From Acanthamoeba lenticulata (Eukaryota > Discosea > Longamoebia > Acanthamoebidae), in contig NAVB01000068.1 in NCBI GenBank assembly GCA_002179805.1, positions 1-64,000 of the forward strand: 64,000 nt of DNA, given 5' to 3'. The position numbers were made by a program, and so were the translations under genes. Within the stretch, counting starts at the first letter, position 1. Every line of letters begins with the position of its first letter. This document shows, piece after piece, positions 33,790 through 44,555 of this stretch. A model generated the notes under the pieces. The model was not told where the DNA came from. It did no database searches and was given only the letters and a program-made list of their open reading frames with translations.

Positions 33790-34399
33790 CTTTCTCCTTT
33801 GTCTTCTTCTTTTCTCTGACGACAAAGCTTTCTGCTGCAGCCTGGGCGGAAGCCAAGCACATCAGCACGGACACAAGACGTCATTCTAACGGACCAGTAC
33901 CGCGAAACAGGCGGTTGATGGGGACTCTGCAAAACGACGAAAGCGACAGGCCGGCGTTCTTTGGTCCGCGCCTTTGGGGCGGTTACCGAGCACGCTCAAC
34001 TCCTTCGCCGGTAGCAAACGGGAAGTACCGCCGGTGCTGGCACGCCGGACCCAACCTCTAGAGAGGCGGCCTAGGTATGGAAGGGATGACGAGTTAAGAA
34101 CATGTGCTGCTTCGGTAGGGTGTTGGCAAGGGTCGGTTGGTGTTTGAACACGCTGACGGCCACCCACAAGGAACGATGCTTCGATCTGGCAGATACTCAC
34201 GCAGCCAGAACTGAGCTCAAGAACGGTAGACTGAATTCTGCGATTGGCAAAGAGTCAAGGTGCGAGAGCCCAAGCTGCCTCCAACCCGCGGGTACTTCAT
34301 TCATTTCCGAAACACTTTCAAAAAAGAAGGAGAAAATGTTCTAATTTCTTGATGCGAACCCGAGAAAAGAGAAAGCAAACATATTCGATATCCTTTTCT
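33790..34399. other. intergenic between two regulator-like genes
   Basis: About 610 bp. Upstream side of the 33789 gene and 3' side of the next minus-strand gene. A further 3' exon of the latter cannot be excluded, because a possible donor exists near 34430 and the stop is soon after. Nothing else was found. Confidence 0.4.
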
Positions 34400-35395
34400 T
34401 CACATTGGCCGGATGGCGACCCACCGGGTAAAGGAGGGCGACGGAGTCGCAGGCGAGGTTGCTGGTGACAGTTCGTGAGGCCCTGTGAGCGCCTGGTCGT
34501 CGGCAAACAGCAGAGCGGCCACCTCGTCGATATCACCTAGTGGCTCCTGTTTAGCGATACCGCCTAGGTGCTGGATATGCGCCAAGTCGTCCTCGGCGAC
34601 AAACTCCTCCGGGACGGCTGTAGGCGACGCCCCAATAGAAGAAGACGATCCGGGAACCGAGGAAACCAGCGAGAACGAGCTAGTACGCTGGTGGTGCAGG
34701 TCGACATCCGTCACAAAGGACGAAGGCGAGGACGATGACGATACCGCAGGAGACCACAAAGAATGGTTCACGGGCCACTCCTCGGCAGTCACCAAATTGG
34801 GTTGGATCAGGCCGCTGGCCCACCGCGAAGGAGCGCAGCTGGTTGACGTCGTTGTAGGTGTGACGCCGTGGAAGGCGGTCGCACTTGTAGTGTCGGGCAC
34901 CGTACGTCGCCGCTTGGGTGATGGCTGGCGGTCTCGCTGCTGCTGCTGCATCTGTGGTGCAGGAGCCGGGGTGCTCGTCCAGCCCCTCTTGCGAAGGCTC
35001 GTCCAAGTGGAGGGATCAGCGCCCAAAGACGCGCTCCTCTGTGATGGGGGCCAGTAGGCGGGCTGCGGAGCGTAGGCAGATGTAGTGACATAAGATGGCT
35101 GTGCAAAGTGGCCGCCACTGAACGTGTGGGCAGCCGCCGCGTTGTAGGCCCGGGCGGCCGCCGCGATGCAGCCGCAGCAGCGACAGTCAGTCTGAGCTGC
35201 CGCTGCAGATTCCACGAAGGGCACAGGTGCCACGGGCATGCTCAGGCTCCGCGGATGCGGCGTGTACTCGGAGTTGAAGTAGTGGTCTTGCGCCGGCTCT
35301 CGTCGTGTCCGGTGGTGCCGTCTTTGGGGAGGAGGGCTCGAGTAGAAGTGCTGCTGCGGGTACCAGTCCAACATAGCGCTGCCAGTTGTGGCCAT
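34400..35395 (-). CDS. uncharacterised low-complexity protein, regulator-like
   Basis: 331 codons in one exon from ATG 35393-35395 to TGA 34400. Rich in Ser, Pro, Ala and Gln, with a short Cys motif (CRCCGC), a basic nuclear-localisation-like patch (SPKRRRTVP) and acidic aliphatic stretches (EVAALLFADD) that could be activation segments. The opening (LDWYPQQHFYSSPPP) and the YxPPSxxxxSxSQR/SSWTS-type stretch loosely recall the neighbouring 33789 gene, suggesting distant or partial paralogy. No DNA-binding domain is recognised. The C-terminus may be incomplete if the exon is spliced near 34430. Confidence 0.5.
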   Translation of the reverse strand: MATTGSAMLDWYPQQHFYSSPPPQRRHHRTRREPAQDHYFNSEYTPHPRSLSMPVAPVPFVESAAAAQTDCRCCGCIAAAARAYNAAAAHTFSGGHFAQPSYVTTSAYAPQPAYWPPSQRSASLGADPSTWTSLRKRGWTSTPAPAPQMQQQQRDRQPSPKRRRTVPDTTSATAFHGVTPTTTSTSCAPSRWASGLIQPNLVTAEEWPVNHSLWSPAVSSSSSPSSFVTDVDLHHQRTSSFSLVSSVPGSSSSIGASPTAVPEEFVAEDDLAHIQHLGGIAKQEPLGDIDEVAALLFADDQALTGPHELSPATSPATPSPSFTRWVAIRPM

Positions 35396-35967
35396 AGTGT
35401 GATGTTTGGGAGGTGGAGTGACAAACTAAAAGTGTCGTAGGATGCGGAGAAGTGGCGAAGGAGTTGCGCCTTTGGATTGTCGGTTGTGGCAAATTAACCG
35501 CGCAACCTCGGTGAGTAATAGCCGCGCGATCACGTGCGGGGGGTCGAACCAAACAATGGCTGGAACTCTCCCGAGTGGTCAAATAGCTACAAAAGACCCT
35601 ATCACGCCCCAATATCCAGGCAAAAGTAGTTGAGCAAGGTTCCGATTGTCGGTCGGTTTCGCGTGCTATGACGAGCTAGTGACGCCATGCTTTGGTGGCA
35701 AGTGTAGAGAAGACCAAGACAACATCGTGTGATGGTGAAGGTCAGGCGACCAAAAGGAAAGAAACAAGCGAGCGAGCTGACTGAAATTTAATGGCGGCAC
35801 GGTGTAACCACACACGGCCAGATGACGACCTGATGGCAGCCGCTGCCATGGCACGCCGAGAAAGCAAGTAGTTCAACACCTAACCGCCACTGTTGATCGA
35901 TCGGAGAGCCGAGTTCTCTGCCGTCTGTCAACCCCGAGCTCTCTTCGGCACTAATGCCTTGGCGATG
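35396..35967. other. intergenic: promoter side of the 35395 gene and PUS3 3' flank
   Basis: About 570 bp. One GGTTCGACCCC-like string on the minus strand (near 35545) does not sit in a foldable tRNA. No gene is supported. Confidence 0.45.
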
Positions 35968-38546
35968 TTATGAGCTATTCAAGTCATCAGGGAGCTCGGG
36001 GGCCTGTTGCTCGTCGTTCTCGCGTTTCCGGGCGGCGGAGGTTTTCAGGAAGCGCTCCTTCTTGCGGCCTGCCAAGCGGGCCACGCGTGCCTCGTAGGTG
36101 TCTTGTGTGTGACGCGCGCACACGCCACCACACGTCCGGTGGTGTCAGGAGTCAGCAGAGACCGCAATCGATCAGCAGCGGACCACCGCCCCAGCCGATC
36201 GACTTCAAGGGAGGAGGGGTGAGGTAGGGAGGGTGATGTTGGTGATGTTGTTGGTTGGAGATTCCGCACCTCCCTTGCCTCGCGCGAGTAGCGGGATGTG
36301 CTTGGGCGGCTTGGCCGCTGGCTGGGCCGCGGCATATTCGGCCCACTCGACTTGGCGCCCTTCAACCCGCACCGGTCTGCGGGCGCGCGCAAGCACACAT
36401 GATGGCGATGGTCATGAGCCGTAGCTGTGCGCAGCGCGCTCGGGCGTGCGGGCCATACCGGTGCTCGAGGAAGGTCGTGTAGGCGTGAGCCACCGCCGTT
36501 TGGATCGCGAGCCGCTTCCACCGCTCGCTGAAGACCCGGTGCACCTGAGCCAGCGCCGCTGACCGGGGGTGTGGTGAGCCAGGGCCTGTTGTTGCGAGGC
36601 GGAGCTCGAGTCACCTACCGGGCTCGTAGGTCCACTCGAGGCCCTCGTAAGAGGCCTCCCAGAAGACCAGCGGGATCTCTGAGGCCATTTCGTAGTGCGG
36701 CCGGCCCTCGACTTGACCCACATCGAGCAGCTCGTCCACCACCTTGTTGTTGTACACCAGCGTCTCGTCCACGTCAGCAAATCAAGCGCCGACTGGAAGG
36801 AGCCAAGCACAGCACCACGAGCAGGTAGGTCGTACCGAGGGCTCTTCCCGGCCGGAACCAACGAGGAAGAGCACAGCCGCCATCATGCGCACCTTAAGGT
36901 GGTGATGCCAGCCATGTCACGCCAGCAAAGCATTAAAATAAACTTTTAATGCTTTTGTTGAATAAAGGATCGAAAAAATGGCCAAAAATAAAAATAAAAA
37001 TGGTTCCCGTACCTGGTGCCACAAGAAGCCCTGGCCGCGAATGACCAGTGTGTACATGGTGCCCTCAGCCACACCCGGCACCGTCCTACAATGTCGTGAG
37101 AAGACAACCATTACTCATGAATGGAAATGGAAGAGAAGCGCGTACGTGGTGTCGGCGGGGACGATTTCAAAGGAGTAGATGGTGCGCACAAAGTTGTGCA
37201 CGTTGACCACATCCATCTTGCAAAAGTGGCGGAAGTCGTGCTCGCCCTCGAGTTTCTTCGCAGCCTCCCGCATGCGCTACACGCCCGTCGTGTCGCCCAC
37301 GCACACAAACGAGGTCGTCCCGTTCAGGCTCCAAGGCGTGGCGAGAGAAAGCACAACAACAACGTGAACGCGTACAGCAACGTCGAGGTCGTTCTGGGCC
37401 AGGAAGAAATACTTGTAGGTGCGGTCGAGTGTGCTGAAACGGGCCGAAAAGTCCCTGGGCACGGTCGTCCACGCCAGCACCTGGATGTCCGGCGGCAGGG
37501 CCGAGTTGATCATCTTGAGGTAGGGCAGTTCCTCTGAGCGCCCACCACGAAAAAGGATTTAAAAATCAAAATAAATAATAATTTGCAATAAATTGAAATA
37601 AATTGGGCACGCTCACCCTTCTTTGGGTCGCTTGTGTCGAGAGGCGTGTCGGCGTAGATGACGGCCTTCTGTCCGGTGGCGGAATCCACCATTTCGCCTG
37701 CCGGCTTCATGTTGGAGCGCACCAGCACCGAGATGACCTGTTGTTCAGAGACACACAGCAGGCGCGTGGGCGTAGTGTCAGTGTGGATGGGTGGTCCTGG
37801 GCACATAACTGCAGCAGGCGCAGCGTACGTTGCCCAGGGCCGATACGCCCTTGTCCGTGCGGCCGGAGCGATTGTAGTTGGCCGATGGCCGGTCGGTGAT
37901 GAGCTTCACGCGCTTGAGCGCGGCGATCAGGTGGCTCTGTTTGGTGGAGTCGCGAGGAGGGCGGGCATGTCACAACGACAACAACAACAGAGAGAGAGAG
38001 AGAGAAAGTGCCGCGGCTGCAGGAAGTCGCGCACGCACCTCGATGGTGTTGTTTGTGTCATTCTGCGCGGCCAGGCCGTCGTATTGCCACCCGAGGTAGG
38101 CCAGCTGAAGGGCGATGTAGCGCTGGTGGAACCGCGACATGTCAAACTCCTGCGCCGCCACACAGAACAGTCAAGAGGTTGGCTTTGCCAAGTCGAGGAC
38201 AAGCCCTGCGGTTGTGGTTTGGCTCACCTTCTTGACCTTCACCTTCTTTTTCTCGGGGGCGGCGAGGGCCTCTTCGGCCTCACCAGTGGTGCCGCTGCTC
38301 GTTGCCTCTTCCTCCCTCTCTCGCTTCTTTGTGGGTACCGCCGCGTCTGAGGAGGAACTGGAGGGGGAAGCAGCCCAGTGCTGAAGAATGAACTGGACCA
38401 GCTGTTCGTGGCTCAGGGCTCGCAACTCCGCTTCACTGCCCGGCTTGCTCGCGTCTGGTACGGCACAGGGGGAAGGTAAAAACCTATTTTTATCATCACG
38501 CCACCACTGGATAGGCCTTACCAGCATTAGGCGCGGAGGGCTCCAT
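35968..38546 (-). CDS. PUS3: tRNA pseudouridine synthase 3 (Deg1/PUS3)
   Basis: Makes pseudouridine at positions 38/39 of tRNA anticodon arms. Exon 1 is short (ATG 38544-38546, MEPSAPNA) and joins DASKPGSEAELRAL. A Lys/Glu-rich coiled region precedes the TruA-type catalytic core: YIALQLAYLGWQYDG, then NYNRSGRTDKGVSALGN with the catalytic Asp, then VISVLVRSN. Later blocks are FSARFSTLDRTYKYFF, EGEHDFRHFCKMD, RGQGFLWHQ-VRMMAAVLFLVG and GREEP, VVNKLLDVGQVEGRPHYEMA, and KHIPLLARGKG. The last exon, after an intron over about 36130-36270, reads DTYEARVARLAGRKKERFLK and ends at TAA 35968. FCKMDVVN and the C-terminal HIPLL block favour PUS3 over PUS1. Roughly ten exons. Confidence 0.9.
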
Positions 38547-38651
38547 GTTGTGGCCTTTTTGATTAAGATTGAATAAAATGATGAAGAGAATACAAAAAGT
38601 TTTTTTATTTTATTTCATTTTTCCATTTCCATTTCCCAACGCCAAGTCGTC

Positions 38652-39333
38652 TTAATTCAGGAGCTTGTGGATGTCGGACCGCTTGGGTGCTGAGTCAGTA
38701 CTGCCTCTGGGTGAGAGAGCAAGACTGGGCGAGTGTTCGTCGGACGCGTCGTCTTCCCCACCGCGAAGACGAGCAGTGGTCTCGAAAGAGGCTAACTTTC
38801 GGCGATAACGTAGCCCGCACGCGTTGCACAAGCTGCAGCCACGAGGCAGTTGGGAAATAGTTCTTATGTCAGTTTTGTCCTGAAGTTCCGTGCCAGCCTG
38901 ATTTCTGGGGTGCGTGATCAAGGGAAGCATACGATGGTTTGCCTTGGGGCCCGGATCGCCACTGACAACTGGCCGTAGTGTGACAAAGCGAGCACCGCCG
39001 TGTTTTCGCCTTTCGTGCCATCATGGGTTGGGTGGACTCGTAGCAGGCTGGTGGCAAGGAAGTGGCCGCAAGAGGCTCCCGCTGGTCCTTGCTGGGATGA
39101 GGAGACGTGTTGAGGCTGATTGCTGGGGAAGGCCAGAGCGTCTGCATAGTTTCGAATGTAGAGGAAAGGAAGGAGCGGTGTCGAATTGGAGGATCGCCAC
39201 GAGGAGATGAAGAAGGTGAAGACCCAAGGCACAGGAATGGGTCGCCGTGGCACCATTGTTTCATGCCGTCTGGCTGTGCGGGCAGTTGTTGTAGCAGCAG
39301 GTGCGCCCACAGCACGTGAGCCTCGTTGGCCAT
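38652..39333 (-). CDS. GATA-type zinc finger protein
   Basis: Two exons joined inside the finger: RRCSLCHTTASCQWRSGPQ, then GKPS, intron (donor GTATGC near 38935, acceptor near 38830), LCNACGLRYRRKL. The result is Cys-x2-Cys-x18-Cys-x2-Cys with the WRSGP-G and LCNACGL signatures of GATA factors. The start MANEAHVLWAHLLLQQLP is at ATG 39331-39333. A Ser/Pro-rich region precedes the finger and a short Ser-rich tail (SDIHKLLN) follows. Compact, single finger, near the C-terminus as in many amoebozoan and fungal GATA proteins. Likely a DNA-binding transcription factor; targets unknown. Confidence 0.88.
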
Positions 39334-40150
39334 AGTCTTGCCTTCGCACAGCTTGGATGATCGTCAAGAGCAGAACTTGGTGTGAAGAGAAGATTTTGAA
39401 ACTTTGATGTTGACTCTGAAAGGCGTTGTGGTTTGTGAGCAAGGTTGAGGTGAGTGAGCTTGCGCGCAAGGTTGAGAATCAGCTAGCTGGGTGGAGGCAG
39501 GGGATAAAGGGTTAGCTCGCGGAACGATGGCTCTCGTGGTGTGTGGGCTGTGGGTAGAGAGGACAGGAGCCGGATGAGTTTGTGCGCGGCTGGAAGCACA
39601 ATCTGGACTCTCCGTTCGGGACCTCCCTTAGTTACCCGCTGCACCGCATGTCCATATGTGCGCAGTCAGTTGGTTGGTTGCACGCCGCCAACAAAACAGT
39701 ACAATGCAGCAGGCCCCATTGGCGGTTTCCTGGATGGCGGGTGTAAACCATTGGTTGTCGGCGTGTGCGAATCTCGCGGCAGATGTGTCCGTGCCTGACT
39801 CGCCAACTATGCGTGTCGACAAAACACTTAATTAATAAAGTATGCTTGGCACTTCTTGGTTGTCCTGCTGTGGTGCGGTAGGACGACCAGTTGCTGGTGG
39901 CTTCTCATTATTGCCGTCGACCTGGGCTTTCGGTTGGTGCAACCGGACCGCGCGCGCAAAGAAGGGCCAACGTTCGCCTTCGCCACTTTCTTTCACCACA
40001 TCCAAGACCCAGCAGAAGAAAGACTCAAGCCTTTCACGTACGTACTTCTACTGGTTGGTTTTTTGTTTGTGCGGCCTTGTTCTCATCTTGTTGTTGTCTC
40101 GTTTATGTTGGCTTCTTCTTGCTACAGATATATCAACCCCACTACACAAA
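39334..40150. other. divergent intergenic region and 5' leader with an intron
   Basis: Lies between the GATA gene and the arrestin-like gene. The 3' part looks like the leader of the latter: a donor GTACGT near 40039 and an acceptor CTTGCTACAG near 40127 remove about 90 bp just before the ATG at 40151. No other gene was found. Confidence 0.5.
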
Positions 40151-41223
40151 ATGTCGTCTTCGGGAGATGAGAGGAAGAGGCGGTCTGACTCCGAGTCTGA
40201 GGAGGAGGAGAGCGAAGAGGTAGAGTCGGAAGAGGAGACGAGCGAGGAGGAGACAGAGGAGACGAGTGAGGAGGAGTCAACGACGAGCGATAAGACGGCC
40301 TCGAAGGAGACCAAGCCCGTCTCGCCGCGTTCGGCCACCACTACGCCGCGTAGCGCCGAGGCCAAGAAGGAGCCCGAGATCTACAATCCCCCCTCGCCCA
40401 AGACGAAGGCTAAGGAGGACAATGGAGACGGCAAGAAGAAGGCCGACAAGAAGAAGAAGGACAAGAAAGCCAAGAAGAACAAGAACGATGAGCAGTCAGT
40501 TGTGGTCATTGATGGCCGAACGGTCCTCAAGAAGACTTTCGAACTCGCCAAGGACAAGCACATTGAGTTCACCGTCTCTATCGAGAACAGACCCTACAAG
40601 CCCGAGGAGAAGGTCGAATTGAAGTGTACGTTCATATTTCTCATTCATTGTACTCTCTTTTTTCCCGCACTCGTCTAATCTTGACAATGTCAATTAATTT
40701 TCATCACTCCATGATTTTCCTCTCCAGTTGAAATCAAGAATCAGACTGGCAAGACCATGAAGTCCATCAAGTGTGTCCTCGAAACCAAGGGCGTCAAGGC
40801 TGAGGGTGATGGCAAGGACAAGAAGAAGGCCAAGAAGCCCAAGAAGGGCGAGGCTGAAAGGGTACGGCACCAACGTTTCGGCATCTCCTCCCTCCCGCGG
40901 CGAAGTTACTAAATTTAATTTGGTTTAGGGTGTCCCCACCGGTACCGAGGATGAGTTCTACTGCGGTGCGCGGTTCCCACTCGACAAGTACACCGACTTC
41001 AAGGGCACCGACGCTTACAGGCTGCCCAAGAAGGTCGAGAAGTCCAGCGCTGCCGTCAAGCACGAGCTGGTACGCGCACCCGTCTTCTTGTCGACATTTT
41101 TGTTTCGCGCCATTTCTGACATGGCGCTAAAACGTGCAGCACCTGGCGTTCCCCATCCGGTCGCGACCCATCAACAGCTGGAAGAACATTGATGCCTGGC
41201 TGCCCATCGAAATCGGCAACTGA
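40151..41223 (+). CDS. arrestin C-terminal-domain-like protein with acidic/Lys-rich head
   Basis: Exons 40151-40625, 40728-40861, 40929-41069 and 41140-41223 (TGA). The first roughly 120 residues are an extreme acidic Glu/Ser stretch followed by Lys-rich sequence (KKKADKKKKDKKAKKNK). The folded part starts FELAKDKHIEFTVSIENRP and continues YKPEEKVELKFEIKNQTGKT, then MKSIKCVLETKG. This is the strand pattern of the second (C) domain of arrestins, where human arrestins have GEPISV..VTNNTNKTVKKIK. FYCGARFPLDKY, LPKKVEKSSAAVKHEL and LAFPIRS fit the remaining strands. No N-terminal arrestin domain is present, so it is a single-domain arrestin relative; likely an intracellular adaptor. Confidence 0.65.
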
Positions 41224-41428
41224 TCAAAAAGATGGATGCTCAAAGGCAAGGCGTCAGTTGGACGCGTTGAGGTTGTTTGACTATTTTCTTCACTTCTTAT
41301 GAACATATAAAAAGAAAAACAAAGTAGCTGAACTGAGCTGCCCCATGCCTTCTTCCGCATGCACACGTCGGTAAAATGGCAGCTTCGAGGCACAGCAACG
41401 TTTAACGTGTATTTTGAGGCTTACTCCC

Positions 41429-42486
41429 TTACAGGAATACCTTGCTAAAGGCCTCTCCCAAGCCTCGCTCGGTAAGAATGCGCTCCACCTCGGCCATCTC
41501 GCCTCGATTCCCTCGCGCGCCGTGCATGGGCACAGAGGACGTGATTTCCGTCATCCCGTCGAAGACGCGTCGGATGGGGTCGATGCCATGGCTCACCTCT
41601 CGCCACTTTTCACTCACCTTCTTCTGGAACGAGGGCACGTCGGCCCAGCTCTGCGTTTTAATGGCCGTCATGTAGGCATCTATGTTGGAGGAGGTGCCCT
41701 CAAGGCACAGTACGCCCGGCTTGCCTGCGAGGGTACGAGGTTCGAACTGAGTTGATTCAACCCCAGCAAGTGGTTCATCACTGTGTGCGCACCTGCGAGC
41801 ACAAAGCCGGTGAGCTTGTAGCCCGGAGCCCAGTTGACGATGTCTGCTCGCTTCTCTCGCGTGGAGAGCGACGGGAAGTAGAACCACACGCGTATAAGCC
41901 CCTCCTCCACTTCATCATGTCGTCGTCGGTTCCTGTTGGCTGCCGCTGCCGCTGCTGCGGCGGCTGCGCTCTTTACGAGGTCGTCAACGTAAGGCTGCAC
42001 CGCCTCTTTCAGATAATCGATGGCGGGCAGCACGCAGTCAGGTTCGCCTGACGGTAAGTTGCTGACGATCGTGCTGTGCATTGAGTGTTCCATCCACGAA
42101 GGGCATTCCAGGGAGAGAACGGGCGGTGGCGCATCGACGTCCTCATCCGTCATGGGCTGTGCTGACATTAGGGGCAGGGCTACCTCCAGAATGAGCTTGT
42201 AATCGCGAATTTTGGGAGCTTGAGCCGAACGGATTTGCAGCGATGAGGACGGGGTCTCTGCCTCGGGCGTAAAGTTGACTGTGATGAAGAGCTTGAGAGC
42301 ACGAGGAAGGGATACCATCGATGAGTCAGACTCCATCGCTTCGACAAAGGTGCGAAGGCGCTCCAGCGCAGCCGTGTCATCGGGCGACATGGTCAACTCT
42401 CCCGGCAGGCAGAACATTGACCCGAGGACGTCAACCGTGGCGAGCTGCATCGCCAGCAGGCCCGCCGGCAGCGGGTGGGTCGCCAT
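41429..42486 (-). CDS. RWDD2: RWD domain-containing protein 2-like (RWDD2)
   Basis: Start at ATG 42484-42486 (MATHPLPAGLLAMQLATVD); one intron near 41730-41815; stop TAA at 41429. The N-terminal half has RWD features (LAMQLATVDVLGSMFC, LKLFITVNF, LILEVALPLMSAQP). After a poly-Ala run (about 41939-41971) comes the C-terminal DUF1115/Prp3-like block: YKLTGFVLAG-KPGVLCLEGT, then SVPMHGARGNRGEMAEVERIL, then GLGEAFSKVFL, in the same order as in human RWDD2A/B. RWD domains often bind ubiquitin- or SUMO-conjugating machinery; for RWDD2 itself no role is established. Confidence 0.88.
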
Positions 42487-42656
42487 ATCCTTCTTCTCCG
42501 ACACAAAATTGATAAGAATAATAGAGAAGTGTTTCCTTCCACTATCCCAAATGATTTCAGAAAAGCTTTTCAAACGCCCAATAGTTCCCCTGGAATTGCC
42601 CACAGAATGGAAGCAATAAAACAAAGTAAAAACGGCGAAAAACTACAACACCCAAG
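42487..42656. promoter_or_regulatory. 170-bp bidirectional promoter region, RWDD2 / OTU
   Basis: The start codons of two diverging genes are only 170 bp apart, so both core promoters and 5' leaders must lie here. AT-rich around 42500-42600; no TATA box recognised. Confidence 0.55.
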
Positions 42657-44498
42657 ATGGACCACATGATCCAGGCGCACGCACAACTGGCGCCAACCCA
42701 GCCTCAACCAGCGATTCAGGGCACCGAAAACGATGCGGCGATAGCTCGAGCACTGGCTGAGGCCGAAGCGCAGAAGGGCCGCGGTCTGCTGTGGGGGCGC
42801 AGTCTTCTCTCCTCCTCTTCTCCCTCTGGCCCATCTGCCGCATCTCCTCCTCCAGCACCACAAACAAACCCACCGCATCCTTATCACCAACATCAACATC
42901 ATCATACCCTCTCGGCGCCACCCGCGCTGGAACATGCGGGAGCTGGCCATGGCGCAGACGCTGACGTAGAGGACGACTTGGCCGAAGAAGACGATGAAAC
43001 CGTGGAGTCCCTCTCCCAGGAAGCCGGCACGCTTGCTCCCTCGGTCCTCAGGTTCACATTTCACGTCCTCTGCTGACTGGCGTTGTTGTTTGTGTGCACC
43101 TGGCAGCGCGGGCCATGGGCCGCTTGCCGCCCAACGTGCGGGACAGCCTACGCCGCATGCCCTCGCTCGAGAAGGTGTTGTGCCACCCTCGTGAGCCTCC
43201 TCATGTGGTTCTCCGAGCCGGGGGCTGATCTCATCGTGCTTCTGTGCTGTGCTGTGCTGTGTGTCTCCAGGGCATGGTGGTGAACACAGAGAGCGACGAG
43301 GCCATCGCGCGCGCCGTGGCGCAGAGCGAGCAAGTGTCCTCTGGTGCTGCTCCTCTTTGGTGTTCACATCTTCTTCTGTTTTGACTCACGCGCCGTTGTG
43401 CGGCCACCCATCAGCCGAGGTGATCTCCATCGGGCGGCGCTTCGACCGCAAAATCCGACGCGTCATGCACCGCGTACGTGAAGCGTTCTGCGCTCGTACT
43501 CCCACGAGGGCTCATTGGCTGACGTCACACGCAGGTCAAGGCGGGCATGGTGGACGAGGTCTCGGCGATCAAGGAAGCCTTCCGACCGCGCGTCAACCCG
43601 CCCACCAGCGTACGTCTGCTGCCGCGCCGCGGCCGTTGTTGATCGGCTTCACTCAATCGAGCAACGGCTGTGGTGGCTCAACAGTTTACGGAGCGGCCGG
43701 AGGACTTTATGAACGGCAAGCAGCTGCTCCAGCGGCGTCTCGACATGTACACGCTGGCCGAGTTCGCCGTCCCGGGCAACGGCGACTGCCAGTTCGCATC
43801 CCTGGCCGACCAGCTCTACCGCACGACGGGCATGGCGGCCGTCGTGCGCCACACCGTCGTCAACTACCTCCGCGTACAACGTCACACCCCTCAAGTCCTT
43901 TGTCTTCGTTGTTTTTGTTGTTGTCGTCGAAGACAGACGAGCCTCACGCCTGGCGGGTGGGCTCCAGGCGCACGCCGACGAGTTCAAACAGTACGTGCCG
44001 GACGACTACAACACCTACTGCGACGCGATGGACAAGCGCGGGACGTGGGGCGATCACGTCACTCTCCAGGCCGCGGCCAACCTCTACGGCGTGGTCATCC
44101 ACCTGCTGACGTCGTACAAGGACACGCCGTGGATGGAGATCCGTCCGCAGGGCGGGGTCAAGACCCAGAAGAGCCTGTGGCTCTCCTTCCTTGCCGAGCT
44201 CCACTACAACTCGCTCTACTCGCTTCAAGGTCTGCTGCTCGCCTCTTCAACACAGAATGGACCTGTGGCCTTACTGTTGTGTTGTTGTTGTGGTGCATCA
44301 GACATCAACAGCAGGCTCAAGGCGGAGGAGGAGCTGCGCACGAGCTACGCCGCCAGGAGCCAACAGGCAGCAGATGGCGGCGCGCCTCAACAGGCCGGCG
44401 ACGGTTCCTCGACTACAACGCCAGCTGGCGACTTTGGAGGAACGACAAACGGGCCGCCCGTGCTGCCAGACACACACCACCACTGCCTCCTCATGTGA
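42657..44498 (+). CDS. OTU-family deubiquitinase with UIM-like motifs and a C-terminal CaaX box
   Basis: ATG 42657 (MDHMIQAHAQ). The N-terminus carries a UIM-like helix (ENDAAIARALAEAEAQ); a second follows at about 43275 (ESDEAIARAVAQSE). After several small exons comes the OTU cysteine protease core: AEFAVPGNGDCQFASLADQL (catalytic Asp-x-Cys region), VVRHTVVNYL, TWGDHVTLQAAANLYGVVIHLL, and LAELHYNSLYSLQ with the catalytic His. The last exon is Gln/Gly/Thr-rich and ends HHHCLLM, a CaaX-type prenylation site. Inferred role: cleaving ubiquitin chains at a membrane. Closest family shape is the OTUD-type with Cys in GDCQF. The junctions between 43050 and 43620 are uncertain; the core is firm. Confidence 0.85.
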
Positions 44499-44555
44499 GC
44501 AACTCACTCGCCTCGCGCTGCTTGGCGCTTGGCCAATAATCAAAAACGCACTAAA

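Noticed and set aside
35490..35620. Possible minus-strand tRNA (GGTTCGACCCC-like B box)
   Set aside because: No matching T stem, anticodon stem or acceptor pairing could be drawn.
39842..40150. In-frame upstream extension of the arrestin-like protein
   Set aside because: It contains a typical intron (donor near 40039, acceptor near 40127). Sequence before ATG 40151 looks like leader, not protein.
41727..41790. B-box-like GGTTCGAAC in the RWDD2 intron
   Set aside because: No cloverleaf around it and the B box end does not match.
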